Assembly (NCBI GenBank): GCA_964016885.1
Contig: OZ024743.1
Coordinates: forward strand, 121,705,650-121,769,649
Reading direction: 5' to 3'
Origin: Eledone cirrhosa
Taxonomy: Eukaryota; Mollusca; Cephalopoda; Octopoda; Eledonidae
DNA length: 64,000 bases
Part shown: positions 10,870 through 23,053 of the stretch, in pieces
How positions within the stretch are numbered: the first letter of the stretch is position 1
Layout: each line of letters begins with the position of its first letter
The notes under the pieces: generated by a model
What the model saw: the letters and a program-made list of their open reading frames with translations, nothing else
Told to the model about the DNA's origin: nothing
The model's database searches: none
Made by a program: the position numbers and the translations under genes

Positions 10870-11419
10870 GAATATTAGTCTAACGACTCCATTTATACCA
10901 TAAACTTGGTCTTGTCTTTGCATGAAATTGTTCTTCTCGGTCCACATAACGACGTATTTATCCTCGCTTTGAAACCTCGTCTATTTGCTTCCTTGGCACT
11001 TTTTACATAGGTGTGTAAATTTTCGTGTCAGTCCGACCACGTCTACTACCATTTAACCGTGCACATCTGAATTTCAACCACCGTCCATTTCACAAATATA
11101 TATTAGATAGATGATGATATATGATATATATAAATTTTAGAACAGCATTAACGAAGCTTTAGTTTGCGGCCAAGCTAACAAATGCAAATTCGGTATGAAG
11201 CTTTAGCACTCGAATGGGAATAGTACCCCAGAGTAATAACAATACGTTTAGACAACTTAGCAAATCAAATATAGCGATCGGCAGTCCAGCCGCATTACCA
11301 TAGCAACGAAAATACAAGACTCAGGAAAAGATTTATATATATATATATATATCCTATACTGTCATTTCTATAATATGAAGAGGGTGTTTAACTCCAACAC
11401 ACTTTAGTATTTTAATTCT

Positions 11420-11453
<34 letters not shown>

Positions 11454-11767
11454 ATAAAATAATCTATAATCGTGTTTTGTTTTTACACCGTGCAACAAGG
11501 ATTCATTAGTTTTGTTGGCCCTTAAAATTATTTTTGTGGCCGATTGTTTTTATAGAGTACTTTTATATCTGCATCTGTTTTTATCTGTTAAGTAGTAACA
11601 TCGGTCCTGTTTCAAGGAATCTGATTTTTTGTTATGAAATCGAATTTCTAACCGATTTATATACGTTGACTTATTTCTAAGCACATCTATGCATATAAAC
11701 AGACCTGACCTTTACTAACTGCAAACATTTCCTCTCCAACACCGCGGTGATATATTTTATATATATA

Positions 11768-11817
<50 letters not shown>

Positions 11818-13020
11818 ATATATATAATGAGATTAGATTTGCTGCAATAGCAAATTGATTAATTTTGTCGGCAAAACTCCACTTTCCATTAACATAATTA
11901 TTTTTGTATTTAATTCGTAAAACATCAGAAATAAATAACAACACTACCATTTCATCCGATTTTGATTCAAGGAGAGAAAAAAATTGGTTTCAAAAGAAAA
12001 ACGTTAACATGTAAAAGAAAAATTCTACGATGAAATTAAGTTTACTTTCAAGCTCACGCTCTCCAGCTATCTAAGAATCGATATGAACAGAGAGAAAAAA
12101 TAATAAATAAGTAAAACAAAGGAATTTGCACTTAATAAGTGAAGAGACTAGTCTTACCAGAATGTTTATAATGAGTTAAGTTTCAAACATTCATTTGAAC
12201 TTTTGGCACAAATAAAATGTTTAGAAGAAGCTGGGAGGATGAAATTTAAAACAATATGAAAATTATTGACCTTACCTCAAAGTTTTAAATAAGTATGTTG
12301 TAAATATTCTCACTTGTAATCCAAGCGGCGAGAGATATAACAAAATGACGAGGTATTTATCTAAAGGAGAATATTAAAGTCCTTTCAGGTTGTTGTACGG
12401 GGAGAATTTATATTAAGATACTCCCTGTATATTTACTATAAAAATTAATGCTGTCACAGATAAAACAAATCAACTCGATCTTAGTTACACTGGAATGACA
12501 ACAAATACCGAACTAGTTTTTAACACCATGAGATAAAGAATGTTTTGTTGGGAGTTTCTTTGTGTTTTTATTGAATAAGTAATTATATTTAGAAAGTTAG
12601 ATTATAACAAGCTACTTAAAAAATAAAATTCCCCAATTCAAAAAAGTGGATGAAAATTAAGTAAATCTGTCATTTCAGTTTATTACAATAATATGGACTC
12701 AATAATATTAAGTTCTGTTTATATTCAATGTTAGCTTACCTCAAAAAGTATTAGAGATACTCGGCACCCCTTGTGGAGTGTGACTGATTAACACTCTTAA
12801 TGTTGACTTAATATTTCTTTTCGTTTTGATTCTATATTTTCATATGAAATATTTATGTAATTAAGTAATAGAAATACATCTGTATGTACTGAATTTTAAC
12901 AGCTATGGAATTTGTAATTTCAAACTTTTTTTTTTTCAATTTATGTGCATATTATCAATGTACTTTTCAATTTACCATATATATATCTTAGAAATATAAT
13001 TTCTATGTGACAGTAACTAA
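10870..13020. other. AT-rich DNA without recognisable genes
   Basis: Nothing coding supported. Contains (TA)n tracts at 11337-11352, 11421-11450 and 11770-11808. A block near 12738-12780 (CTCAAAAAGTATTAGAGATA onward) is similar to one at 17465-17515, probably an old shared repeat. Confidence 0.6.
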
Positions 13021-13032
13021 TATAAACTAGAG

Positions 13033-13190
13033 CAGGCATGTCAAACATGCGGCCCTCTACAAACACATCTGCGGCCCGCACAAAGGTTTTTACAGCGCGA
13101 GCATGTTTTATCTTCATGTACGCAATTAGTTGTCGTGTGTAGTCTTCAGACAACACATATATGTGACCCATGAGGCCCTCTACATGCCTG
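13033..13190. mobile_element. hAT-type MITE with 8-bp target duplication
   Basis: A 158-bp element begins CAGGCATGTCAAACATGCGG and ends TACATGCCTG. The flanking 8-mers are AACTAGAG (13025-13032) and AACTAGGG (13191-13198), 7 of 8 matching. An 8-bp duplication and CAG...CTG ends are the hAT signature. Non-coding. Confidence 0.7.
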
Positions 13191-13240
13191 AACTAGGGGG
13201 TTTCTTTTATGCAAACCATAAATTGTATAAAAAGAGATAT

Positions 13241-13392
13241 AATAATTGTTTCTACTTTTGGCACAAGGCCAGCAATTATTCCAGTGCATAACTTGTACTA
13301 TATTTATCGACCCCGTAAGGATGAAAGGGACGTAACTATGCTGGAAAGCATGGTGCCTGACCCTCTACTGATACTGCCAATCCACCGCAATG
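13241..13392 (-). repeat. tRNA-derived SINE family A, internally deleted
   Basis: Minus-strand copy. The 3' part (TGGCACAAGGCCAGCAA on plus) and the tRNA-like head are present. The central part that normally follows GATGAAAGG, including the B-box region, is missing, so the copy is about 45 bp shorter than the family. Confidence 0.9.
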
Positions 13393-13584
13393 CTTACAGA
13401 ACGGAAGCACAAACAAATATAATATGAAGGAAAGGGAGAAGGAAAAAAGAAAAAAAAAGAAAAGAAAGAGAAAAGAAAAAAACACATCTGGGACCACATA
13501 CAACAAAAGGTAGGCGAAAGGGATAGACAACCGAGCTGCTACCTGAGTAAAAGATAACAATATCGCAAGGAGCCTTGGGAAACC

Positions 13585-14740
13585 TCTCTAATGATTTTTT
13601 TAGACTAGCCAGCACGCTCGCATCGTTACCTCAGGTGATGGCGAGGCAGATGCACTGGAACAACCAAGCGCCCACGTGAGATTCACCAGTTGCCTCTGTT
13701 AGGTGAGCCGCCAGTGAAGATAGGAATCTCAGAGTCAGTAGCCCAACTCCCCCAAACGTCTTGAACACCACAGGCTGGAAAATGTAATTGGCTGACAGAT
13801 CACGGTATTTTAGGGTTTTGTTCTGTTCGGCTGTGGAAGCTGTGGCTCTCACCCTAACCGCAGCATCCAGGATGTGGGAAGAAGCAAAAGCGTCACTAAC
13901 TGTGACGTCCCAGACAAGGTATCTGCCTCTTAACCAGGGGCACTGTTAGGACTTTTCCCATTAATTCTGGACAACCCAGATGGTAACAAGATTGAGGGGA
14001 TGTTTGCCCAAGCCAAAGATCTCTTGAGAATAAGGTTTAGCTCCGTGTGATGCGCGAAGTGACCCGCATTCAGGCGGCAAGAAAGACTGTGGAGTCGAGG
14101 GGTTTGCCACATCAACATCTCAAACCCAGGCAGACGTCAACTCTGAGGGCAATGGAGACACGAAGTTCGTCCAAGCTGAGTAGGCTACCAACGTTTGCTA
14201 CGGGTATGGCATCAACCCAGTCACCTGAATATTTGGTGCTGGTAGACAGTAAGCGGCACCTTGAAAACCAATCTGACTGGTCGAAAAGGTAGTCAAAGGT
14301 GACCCTCAAGTGTATGCTGTCATAAGCTCTCTGACTTTGACTGGCATCCACCTTCTTAGGAACAGACAAGCCTAACTCACTCCATTGTTGGAGAGCCTCA
14401 TCCAACTCCCTGTTTAAACTAGTCCATGTTGGAGATGAGAGGATGTTGCTCACCAGGGTGGAGGAAAGGAAGCAGGGGAGGGAGAGAGGGACAAACATTT
14501 ACAAAGACCAAGACCCCCAAATCGCTTGGGCAATGCAGGCTGATTGCGAGACTCTGGAGAGAGTCTGACATTGACCAAGCACTCGAGTCTCTTGAAGATT
14601 AGGTCGTCGAAGCGTTGGAGGCAGGACAGAAATCTGTGAGAAGGGCTGACCCTGAGCATATATAGAAGCTTAGGAATTGAAAGGTAGTTTCTGAGTATGA
14701 AAAAAACCTTAATGGGGTTCAATTGCTTCAGCAACTGCTT
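13585..14740 (-). pseudogene. C-terminal part of a second LINE lineage
   Basis: Minus-strand fragments in successive frames give a consistent LINE C-terminus: LSIPKLLYMLRVSPSH and PALPKRFGGLGL (14734-14450), DEALQQWSEL and RAYDSIHL (14498-14112), LHSLSCRLNAGHFAHHTELN (14118-13930), then KTLKYRDLSANYIFQP and LLTLRFLSSLAAHL (13852-13631). The last block follows a frameshift near 13930, and a TGA after CLAIT replaces a probable Arg. This type occurs widely in invertebrate genomes as reverse-transcriptase C-terminal regions; I do not assign a clade. 5'-truncated and decayed. Confidence 0.75.
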
Positions 14741-14849
14741 AATCAGAAATAAATAATAACTAGCACTTTTTCGGTTACGACGACGAGTGTTCCAGTTGAT
14801 ATGATCAACAGAACAGCCCGCTCATGAAATTAACGTGCAAGTGGTTGAG

Positions 14850-15058
14850 TATTCCACAGACACGCATACTCTTAACGTATTTCTCAGAGAGATTCAGTGT
14901 GGACAGAATGTGTTATTGCTAACACTTCAAATTACAGGTACAACTCATTTTTACCAGCTGAGTGAACTGGAGCAACATGAAATAAAGTGTCTTGCTCAAG
15001 GCCCACAACTCACCACCAGGAATTGATCTCACGACCATACAATCATGAACTGAATACA
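14850..15058 (-). repeat. SINE family B relative
   Basis: Contains the family-B body (plus strand CAGCTGAGTGAACTGGAGCA, then AAGTGTCTTGCTCAAGG) and a degenerate tRNA-like head (GGAATTGATCTCACGACC) at the right. The left part, CTAACACTTCAAATTACAGG, differs from the copies with RTE-like tails. Confidence 0.65.
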
Positions 15059-15062
15059 CCCC

Positions 15063-15803
15063 CACTCGATTTTAGTGGGAAAAATGTTTTTTTCCTCGAT
15101 TTTTTTTTTTTGTGTGCTATCAACTAATCTAACCTCCAAACCAATCGGAAACGACTAGATTTGTAGAAAAGGTAGGGTGAAAGGGGGCGAAAAGACCACT
15201 GGCAGTCACAGGTCAACACACCTTTCACATTTGGTGGGAAATAATTATATGCAGTCATTAAGTATAAAATGTCTGATTTCAAATTGAAAGTGCATAAGGA
15301 AATCAGACATGTCATACTTAAGGATCTAATATTTCCTTGGTGGTTTGGGGGGAGGGGTGTTCTGGACCTCTTAGAAGCTTGCAATCGACTTTTTTCGCAT
15401 AAAACGGTAACCCCAACACTAAAACTAACCCTAACCCTAAAACTATTCTTAACCCTAAACCTAATCATGGAAAAAAGTTGATTGCAAGCATCTAAGAGGT
15501 TTGGAAAAAGATAATTATTTCCCACCAAACACGTGAGATGTGTAGATCTGCGAAACTACGGTGGTCTTTTCATCCCATTTCACCCTCATTCCCCTTTTTT
15601 CTACAAATCTAGTCGTTTCCGATTGGTTTAGAGGTCCTATTCGTTGATGATACGAAAATAAAAATCGTGGGGGGGGGGGGGGGGCACACTCTCCGTTCTC
15701 CAGGAAAAACGTTGATTACCAGCGTCTTGGAGGTTAGATTAGTCAATAGCACATGAAAGAAAACGAGGAAAATAAATCTTTTCCCACTGATATCAAGTTG
15801 GAT
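15063..15803. mobile_element. Foldback-like palindromic element with telomere-like core
   Basis: Three nested inverted-repeat pairs share one centre. Outer: 15063-15140 with 15725-15803 (GTGGGAAAA, TTCCTCG, GTGCTAT, CTAATCTAACCTCCAA). Middle: 15138-15247 with 15510-15633 (CCAATCGGAAACGACTAGAT through TTTGGTGGGAAATAATTAT). Inner: 15362-15398 with 15467-15502 (CTCTTAGA.GCTTGCAATC). The centre holds AACCCTAACCCTAAAACTA and AACCCTAAACCTAA. No protein is visible. A G-run at 15669-15684 disrupts the right arm. Confidence 0.75.
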
Positions 15804-15813
15804 GTTCTTCTAT

Positions 15814-15991
15814 AATAATTGTTTCTACTTTTGGTACAAGGCCAGCAATTATCCTAGTGTATTACTGGTACTTTATTTTATCGACCCCCGTAAAGATGAA
15901 AGGCAGAGTTAACCTCGGCGGGATTTGAACTCAGAATGGCAAGGACCGTAACTCTATGCATCAAAGCATAGTGTCCGACCCTCTACCGATA
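15814..15991 (-). repeat. SINE family A
   Basis: Near-complete minus-strand copy with the B-box region (GAGTTCAAATCCCGCC on its own strand), the TTTATCGACCCC core and a tRNA-like head truncated at CTACCGATACTG. Confidence 0.93.
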
Positions 15992-15995
15992 CTGA

Positions 15996-16192
15996 ATAGT
16001 TTCTGATTTAGGCACAAGGCCAGCAATTTTGAGGGCGGAGAAAGTCGATTAAATCGACCCCAGTGTGTGACTGGTACTTTATTTTATTGACCCTGTAAGG
16101 ATGAAAGGCAAAGCTAACTTTGGCAGGATTTGAACTCAGAACGTAAAAGGCCGTAACTCTGTGTCGCGAAGCATGTGTCCAATGCTCTACCA
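15996..16192 (-). repeat. SINE family A, long variant
   Basis: Directly follows the previous SINE in the same orientation. This subtype includes the extra GGGCGGAGAAAGTCGATTAA segment after the GGCCAGCAAT motif. Ends in a degraded head (GCTCTACCATTTATTG). Confidence 0.9.
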
Positions 16193-16795
16193 TTTATTGT
16201 GGTCTGATTATAAATAAATAAAAGATCAAGTCATTTGAATAATGTGCAAAAATGGACAAATTCTGGGATTCTTAGGTATAATAAGTTTATTTGTGAATTT
16301 TAGGATTAAAATTAATTTAGTTGTTATAACAATATATTTTCGAAAAAAATATAAGCTTCTACAATGTCTATAATACAGCAAATCTTACTTTTATTACATC
16401 AACGACGTGTATGGAAAGCATTGGCAGAGAGAAATTTTAACAAATTAGCACAAATCAACAGTAATCTTATGTGTCAATATGTGGGTCAATATGAGAGATG
16501 GTAGAAGAAATATGTTATAATAGTATTAGAGGCGTAGTTGTGTCCATAGTTCTCTTCTTTTTTATACATACCTAGGTGGGTTTTTATTTGCCTGACAACA
16601 AAAATACGCATACATTTTAATAGAATTAACACAGTTAAATGTAAAAAAAAAAAATAAGAGAAAAGGGGGTGGAGAGGGAACAAACTCTATACCAGTGACG
16701 TAGTTAAATTGTGTGCTGCCCGGAGCAGCCAATACAAAAAATACATATTGCTTTTAATATATATATGTATAACTCTTAAAGTTATATATATATAT

Positions 16796-16978
16796 ATAAC
16801 TGTAAATGTGGTTGGTATTAGAAAGGGCATCTAGCCTTATAAAACTGCCAGATACAGTTCTATACAAGTGAGACATTATCACCTGACCAATCTTGCCTCA
16901 AGTGGGACAATCCCATCTAACCCATGCTAGCGTGGAAGATGGACGTTAAATGATGATGATGATGAGGATGATATATAT
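16796..16978 (+). repeat. RTE-like 3' tail with (GAT)n end
   Basis: Contains GTGGTTGGTATTAGAAAGGG, CCCATGCTAGCGTGGAAGAT and GGACGTTAAATGATGATGAT, collinear with the 3' end of the LINE at 6424-9733. No coding part. Confidence 0.88.
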
Positions 16979-17304
16979 CATTATCATCATTTAACTAGCT
17001 TGTGTACAATTATAATATTATGCTGCAGCATTAAAAGAAAGGTTATAGCTTCAGCAGACCCAAAAGTACCAACCCCATAAAAGTGTTGCCAGGGGCAGAC
17101 CTCCCCACCCTCGCCCCCTCTAGCCACGCTACTGCTCTATACCTTTGGCTGGACAGCATTGTTCAGGTGCACCCTCTAGACAAGATGGTGAAGACATTGC
17201 CAGAGAGTTCAGCCAGCAATACTCTGCCACATTAGACATTCCACAAGATCTGAATTAACCATTAAACAAAGCAAGCACATGTTTAGAACATCAGTGAAAG
17301 AGAG

Positions 17305-17412
17305 GCACCATGGTGTTCAAGACGTTTGGCGAGGCTGGGCTGCTGACAATAAAATTGCTGTCATTGTTGGCAGCTCACCTTACCCAGATATCAGGTGATG
17401 GTCATGGATATG
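17305..17412 (+). pseudogene. Fragment of the second LINE lineage, C-terminus
   Basis: Plus-strand translation VFKTFGEAGLLTIKLLSLLA followed by AHLTQISGD matches the end of the LINE at 13585-14740 in the opposite orientation. Only about 100 bp recognisable; the DNA at 17130-17304 may be part of the same relic. Confidence 0.65.
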
Positions 17413-17596
17413 CTTAGTTATTCCCATGTCTTCGTTTCTCTATCATTCATGGCAATATGTTGAGTGTGTTACCTTGCTTCAAAAGTGATTAGAGGTGATC
17501 CCCAGCACCCCTTTTTACTACTATATAAATATGTGTGTGTTTGTGACAGAGATTTATTATATATAAAGTTTTAAAAAAGGGGACCAAATTTGCCAT

Positions 17597-17752
17597 TCAT
17601 CATCATCACCATCATCATCATTTTACGTCCGCTTTTCCCTGCTTGCAAGGGTAGGACGGGTCCTATTCAGCACAACATCTCTCCACTTGTTATGGTCCTT
17701 CGTCGTCTCCTCCGTGTGCTTCAGCGATCTGAGGTTTGCTCTCACCTGCCGA
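17597..17752 (-). pseudogene. 3' end of a LINE, reading frame running to the tail
   Basis: Minus strand: VRANLRSLKHTEETTKDHNK, then WRDVVLNRTRPTLASREKRT and a stop, directly followed by (GATGAT)n. It lacks the 3' UTR of the 6424-9733 element, and its conserved tail segment is itself coding, so it belongs to a sister lineage. Confidence 0.75.
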
Positions 17753-17960
17753 CCAGTATTGGTAAGGCGTCGGACAACATGCTTTGCAGCATAGAGTTAC
17801 GGCCCTTTACGTTCTATGTTCAAATACCGCCATGGTTAGCTTTGCCTTTCATCCTTATGGGGGTCGATAAAATAAAGCACCAGTCATGGACTGGAGTTAA
17901 TTTAATTGACTTTCCCCTCCCCCAAATTTCTGGCCTTGTGCCTAAATCAGAAACCGTTAT
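17753..17960 (+). repeat. SINE family A
   Basis: Plus-strand long variant: tRNA-like head from CAGTATTGGTAAGGCG, B-box-like GTTCAAATACCGCC, core GGGTCGATAAAATAAAGCAC, and 3' end TGGCCTTGTGCCTAAATCAG. Its head directly abuts the LINE fragment on the left. Confidence 0.92.
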
Positions 17961-18179
17961 ATATCATATAAAAGGTGGGGGACATAATCTTTAATGAGCT
18001 TAGAACTTCAAAAGGACTTAATCCAGCACTGTCACTGTTACGTATATGAAGTCATACATAATGAAGGACTATTAGATTATGAGAAGATTAATATTTGTAA
18101 TGACTTGAAAGTTTTAGATATGTTGTTAGTCATGTGTAGGGAACATGTCGATTTTTACCTTGTTTCTTTTTTTTTTGGG

Positions 18180-18604
18180 GGGGGGGGGTTCTTAGGATTT
18201 ATTTTTATTCTTAATTCATAATTAACATGATTCCACACAGGAAATCATGTTGGCTGGAAGGAAGCTGGTGAGGTGTTTATGGCGTTATAGTTCTTTGTTT
18301 CTCTTTGGTTTACATTTTTCATCCTTCCTCCACTTTTTCTTCTCTTTCATAATTCTCCAAAAATATATATATATATTTTTGCTCCGTCGTTCACAATCCT
18401 GATTTTCTGCTCTTCTCCCTCTCTATACTTCTCTCATTTCTCATCTCTTGCTTTAGACTCTCTTTCTTTCATTCTCTCCCTCTCTCTCCCTCCTTCTCTG
18501 ACCGTTCTTCCAATCATATGAGGCTATATTTTAACCTGACTTTTGCTAAGCATAATAGCAGCCGGCTGTTTCCACATTTGAGATTCCTACAATTTTATGT
18601 TATT

Positions 18605-18639
<35 letters not shown>

Positions 18640-18720
18640 CAGTAATTGCAAGCCTGTGTATATGTATGTGTTCCTATCTATTTCGCTGAGACTATATGTG
18701 CATGTTTATTAATTGATGTG
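18180..18720. other. Low-complexity CT-rich and TA/TG DNA
   Basis: Poly-G (18177-18188), CT-rich tracts (18300-18500) and a TA/TG microsatellite (18605-18640). No gene seen. Confidence 0.7.
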
Positions 18721-18732
18721 TATGTAAAGAGC

Positions 18733-19054
18733 TATCCTCAAAAGGAATACACTCAGATGGGTTGGCCATGTCGTTCGCATGGATGATTGTAGACCTATAA
18801 AGAAACTTCTTTTTGATGAGTTTGAGGATGATGTTCGACATGTAGAACGCCCTCTCTTGAGATATAATGACACGATCAAGGATATTTTGAAAAAAGATAA
18901 CATTCTTCACTACTGGAGGCATTATGTCGATGATAGACCAATATGGCGGAAGCTAATCCATGATATAAGCATCAATATTGAAAACCAAAGTAAGAAGGAC
19001 AAGAAGAGAAAAAGGGAGAAACAACACCATAACAGACCAGATCGACTAATATAA
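18733..19054 (+). pseudogene. C-terminal fragment of a third LINE lineage
   Basis: Open on plus through RAILKRNTLRWVGHVVRMDD, GRP-like ERPLLRYNDTIKDILKK and DDRPIWRKLIHD to a TAA at 19052-19054. This is the usual LINE C-terminal pattern (RWxGHVxRMDD, then a GRP block, then a final W-R motif) but distinct from the RTE-like element. It starts abruptly at about 18733, so it is 5'-truncated. The terminal Lys/Arg-rich stretch may be the authentic end. Confidence 0.7.
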
Positions 19055-19100
19055 TGAACAAACTTTGTCATACTACTAATATAGACTTCTTTTTTGGTAT

Positions 19101-19745
19101 ATATCATCATGATCATCATCATCATCACCGTTTTACGTCCATTCTTCCATGCTAGCATGGGTTAGACGGGCTGTCCTGTTGTGGGCAGTGTCTGGTCGGC
19201 TGACCATGCCTTGCTCATACAGGAACCGATTCTGGCTTGATTTCTACAGCTGGATGCCCTTCCTAACACCAACCTCATTTACAGTGAGTGCTGGGTGCTT
19301 TTTTTCCATGGCGCCTACACGTCCACTTTACAGTGTGGGCTGGGTGCTTTTTTGCCGTGGCACCTCCATGACCACTTTGCAGTGGGAGGGTGTGGGGCCA
19401 TATTGTCTATATGCTTCAGCTTGTACCCATGGGAGGTCGGGTACTCTGTATTACTGCGTGACGCCAGAGGTCACAGTCGTGTGTCATCGCCTTTGAGAGG
19501 TGCAACTGGGTAAGGTCGGCCCCTATCACCTCATCCCAGGTCTTCTTGGGTCTCCCCACACCGCGGTTTCCATCGACTTCTACTGCTCTGCACCTTTTTA
19601 TGCAGCTGTCATCCTTCATACGCATCACATGTCCATACCAACGCAACCGCCTCTCCTGCACACAGCATTTGATTCCTCTTAATCTCAGTCTCTCTCTCAA
19701 TTCATTTATGCTTTGTCGTTCGCGTATATTACTATTACACATCCA
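19101..19745 (-). mobile_element. 5'-truncated RTE-like LINE copy
   Basis: Minus-strand coding part 19742-19416 begins CNSNIRERQSINELRERLRL and includes RRLRWYGHVMRMKDDS and GRPKKTWDEVI, very close to the LINE at 6424-9733. It is followed by a 3' UTR (TGGCATCCAGC-type block on its strand) and a (GAT)n tail at 19106-19128. The 5' end abuts (TA)n at 19746. The C-terminal frame is intact to a stop. Confidence 0.87.
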
Positions 19746-19759
19746 ATATATATATATAT

Positions 19760-22630
19760 GACTAACTGGAACGACTGCTTGGATATTCGGCTGAAACTCA
19801 TCTTGTGAATTGTTGTTTGCTTGTATTGGGAATCAGGCAGGTGGTATGTAAAGAACTACATCAAAACATGCTGTCAGTTGTGTCCTTTAACATTTGTGAC
19901 TAGGTAGCCATGTTCCTATTAAAGAATGTCTTTCAAGGTTGTTGGAAACAGTAGAAGTCTGGCATGAAATGTCTCAGATTCATGTGTATGGAAGACTGTA
20001 GAATGAAAGGTGATATCATAGATATAGTGCTGTGTGTTGCACAAAGTAGTAACAAATAAGTGATGAACATTCTGAAAGTCAAACAGTTAGAATGTAGGTC
20101 AGGAAGAACTACTTCAACACATACTGTAAGGGATTAATATAACAAAACACTTTTGAGCCACAAATTCCAAAATGGAATGAGCACATAAACAAATAACAAG
20201 GAGGTACCAGACTCAACTGAAAACTTCATCAATGGAAAAGGCAGTAACATTGCTTTCTTTGAAAATTCTCTAGTAGATAACTGTATAAAAACCATAGTTG
20301 GAGTCATTGAGGAAGGGAAGCAACTCAAAATGGTCAAGGTGGTGTTTGTTTATCTGGGTGGATAGTAATATGATGATAGTTGACAGGATCAGAGAGAGAC
20401 TGCAGGAAAGATAACTAGGCCAGAGAGAGGGTGAACTGTTACATGTTTTATATAAATTGGAATAGATACCTATAAAGATAAAACAGTGAAGAATTTGTTC
20501 AGGATAAGAGCTAGCTCAAAAATGATGCATGTTAACAACCCAGACTAAAATAATTATGACTTTATTGCCAAAAACAGCCATAATGACTCTTAGGTATCAT
20601 CGAGGCTACCTATTCCTGTTGTGTTATTGTTTGCTACATGGTTTTGTTGAATTTCATGGCAAAAATAAAAACATGTAAATTAGCAGTTTTGTTTCCTCAA
20701 TGCTTAGAGATCCTTATCGTTTCCACACTGCATCAACACATACGACCAATATACAATAACTAACATACCCACCAAAGAGTCATCGGAGAAGTTGTTTTGG
20801 ATATTAAAAGAGAAAGATTAAAGAAAGATAGATTGGGAGGAATTATGTTGTATGTATAATGAGAAGTTAGAAGTAAAATGGATGGAAAATATGAATAGCC
20901 ATTTGAAAAATAACTTACAGAGCCATATTGGTTGAGGAGTGGGAATTAAGAGGATTTTTATGAGGGTCCGTCCTTACAACATGATCATCATATATCTGTT
21001 TCTGTTAGATAACGATTATAGCTCTGTAGCTTCAGCCAATGTTTTATAAATCATTCCATTTGATACCTTAATCTTTCTGATACACTTGTTCTCCAGCAAT
21101 AGAACTTCCTTAATATTCACACTATTTATGTTTTCTTATCATTCAGACTTTAATTAAATTTACTTTGGGATTTGATAGCCAGTCTATCATCCTGTAGCTA
21201 TTCTACATCACTTCTGTTTCACAAGTTCATCACTTATGTTTTTCTTCTCTGACACTTTTCTTCAATATTAGTATATCCATATTATTTTTTCCTATTTGGA
21301 TAATTTTTTTTTTCCATTCAACAATTTAGTTTTCTTATGTTCCATGCTTATTGCCTTTGCCAACTATTTTCCAAAGTTTTAATACCAAACATTACAATAT
21401 CTTCAGTACCATTATAATCACTAATACATAACTAATCATTTTACAGACAAAATAAGTCATATATTCAGTTTCTTCACCAAGCTTTAACAAAGCTGTGTTT
21501 GTAGATTTATATATAGAGAGGGGGGGGGGGAGACAGAGAGAGAGTTTATTTGAATGCAAGGTATTTTTAGAACATCCCCCTTTTTTTGGTCCTATGTTTG
21601 TATTCCATGAATTCTAAATAAAAGTTTTGGACATATTTTGACATATCACAGCATTCATGTGACAGACAGACAAAAAAGCCTTATAATATAGATTACTATT
21701 AGATTCATTTTCCTTCTCTTTGTATTTTCTAACAGTTGCAATGTACTATAGCAGTTACAGTCAGATCTAAAGCTTTGTTCTTTTGTTCACCTGTAATCAT
21801 GCAGAAATTATCCAATGCTGTTTATTTGGACATAAGTAATGCATCCTTGATTCTTAGTTGCTGGACCTACATTTGTTGCTTATTAATGTTTCATCTGATT
21901 TCTCCTTTTTCCACCAGTGAGCATATTTGTGGAAAAAGCGTGTCCCTGTGAAACATAATTTTAATATTTCATGCATTTCAACAAGCCTTCTCTCCATTTT
22001 GGTTCATCTGACCACAACCACCTATGTAGATAAATATATTTTCTATATCATAATATCATTTAGTAATATTAAACCTGATTAAGAATCTCAGACTTGAGAG
22101 ATCTGTAGTTCACATTGGCTGAAATATTTCCAGTTAAATAAAATCTTATAAGCACCTTTTGAACCAATGATATTAATTTAATATCTGCTACAAACTGCAA
22201 AGAGATAACATATTATCTCCTCAGTGTTCAAATTTTCTCCAAAAATCAATAACACGAAGAGCAAATAAGATCAAGAGCAGAAACTAATCAAATTTATCAC
22301 ACATTCTCAAGTTTAGCATAAGCAAGTCATGTTGAAAGATTCTAAGAAATTGTTCAGATATTTTTGCTACTTTTTCTAATGTGTACAGTTGCTACACCTT
22401 ATTTAGCTGCAATAATCAATATCTTGTAGTTGTTAGTCTCACAAACAAATTTTATCTCCAACTTTATAACCCTGTTAGCATAAGAATTTTTGAAAAACCT
22501 GAATATTATAACACATAACATTTTTTAAACGTGTTAATTCATATTAGAATATAGAGTAGTCTTAGTATTACAGGATTCAATACATGTAATAAACTTATAA
22601 ACAACATGTATTAATTGGTAAATGCTTCGA
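19760..22630. other. Mostly unique AT-rich DNA
   Basis: No gene or splice-supported exon recognised. Holds a G-run next to an AG-rich tract at 21520-21548. A segment at 20605-20705 (GTTTGCTACATGGTTTTGTT region) recurs at 63905-63998. Confidence 0.55.
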
Positions 22631-22638
22631 AATATTCA

Positions 22639-22855
22639 TTAACTCTGTATCACGTGAAACCACATTAGCAAAACATTCTTGAAAAGTACAAAACAGCACT
22701 GTAACTGTATCACATTGAAAATTGAAATATTTACCTTAGTTTACTGCAAATTTTCACAATGATCTGTCTAATAGTAAAGATAATATAAACATTTGAATTA
22801 ACACATCTGTTTTTAGATATTTTCTGCCAAATCATTACAGGATGCTAAGAGTTAA
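22639..22855. repeat. MITE-like repeat, TTAACTC ends (family M1)
   Basis: Starts TTAACTCTGT and ends AAGAGTTAA, so the ends are inverted. Homologous over its length to 27849-28079 (shared CATTCTTGAAAA.TACAAAAC and TTTTTAGATATTTTCTGC). Non-coding. Confidence 0.65.
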
Positions 22856-23053
22856 ACTAGAATGCTGCTTGTCAGGTAATTTTACCTGGCAGGTAATTTT
22901 AGGTGTATGTTCTTGTTCATCATGCTAATTTTCATAGGTAAAATAATATTAATTTTAATTTTTTCATCTTTCTTGATGCTTATACAAAATAATGAAATAA
23001 ACACTAAATTTGGAGATAAGAATAGCTATTAACTTAAAATAGAATTAAATGTA

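Noticed and set aside
13394..13615. Minus-strand Phe/Leu-rich frames as a membrane protein
   Set aside because: The hydrophobic stretch comes from an AAAG-rich tract (13430-13485) read on the opposite strand.
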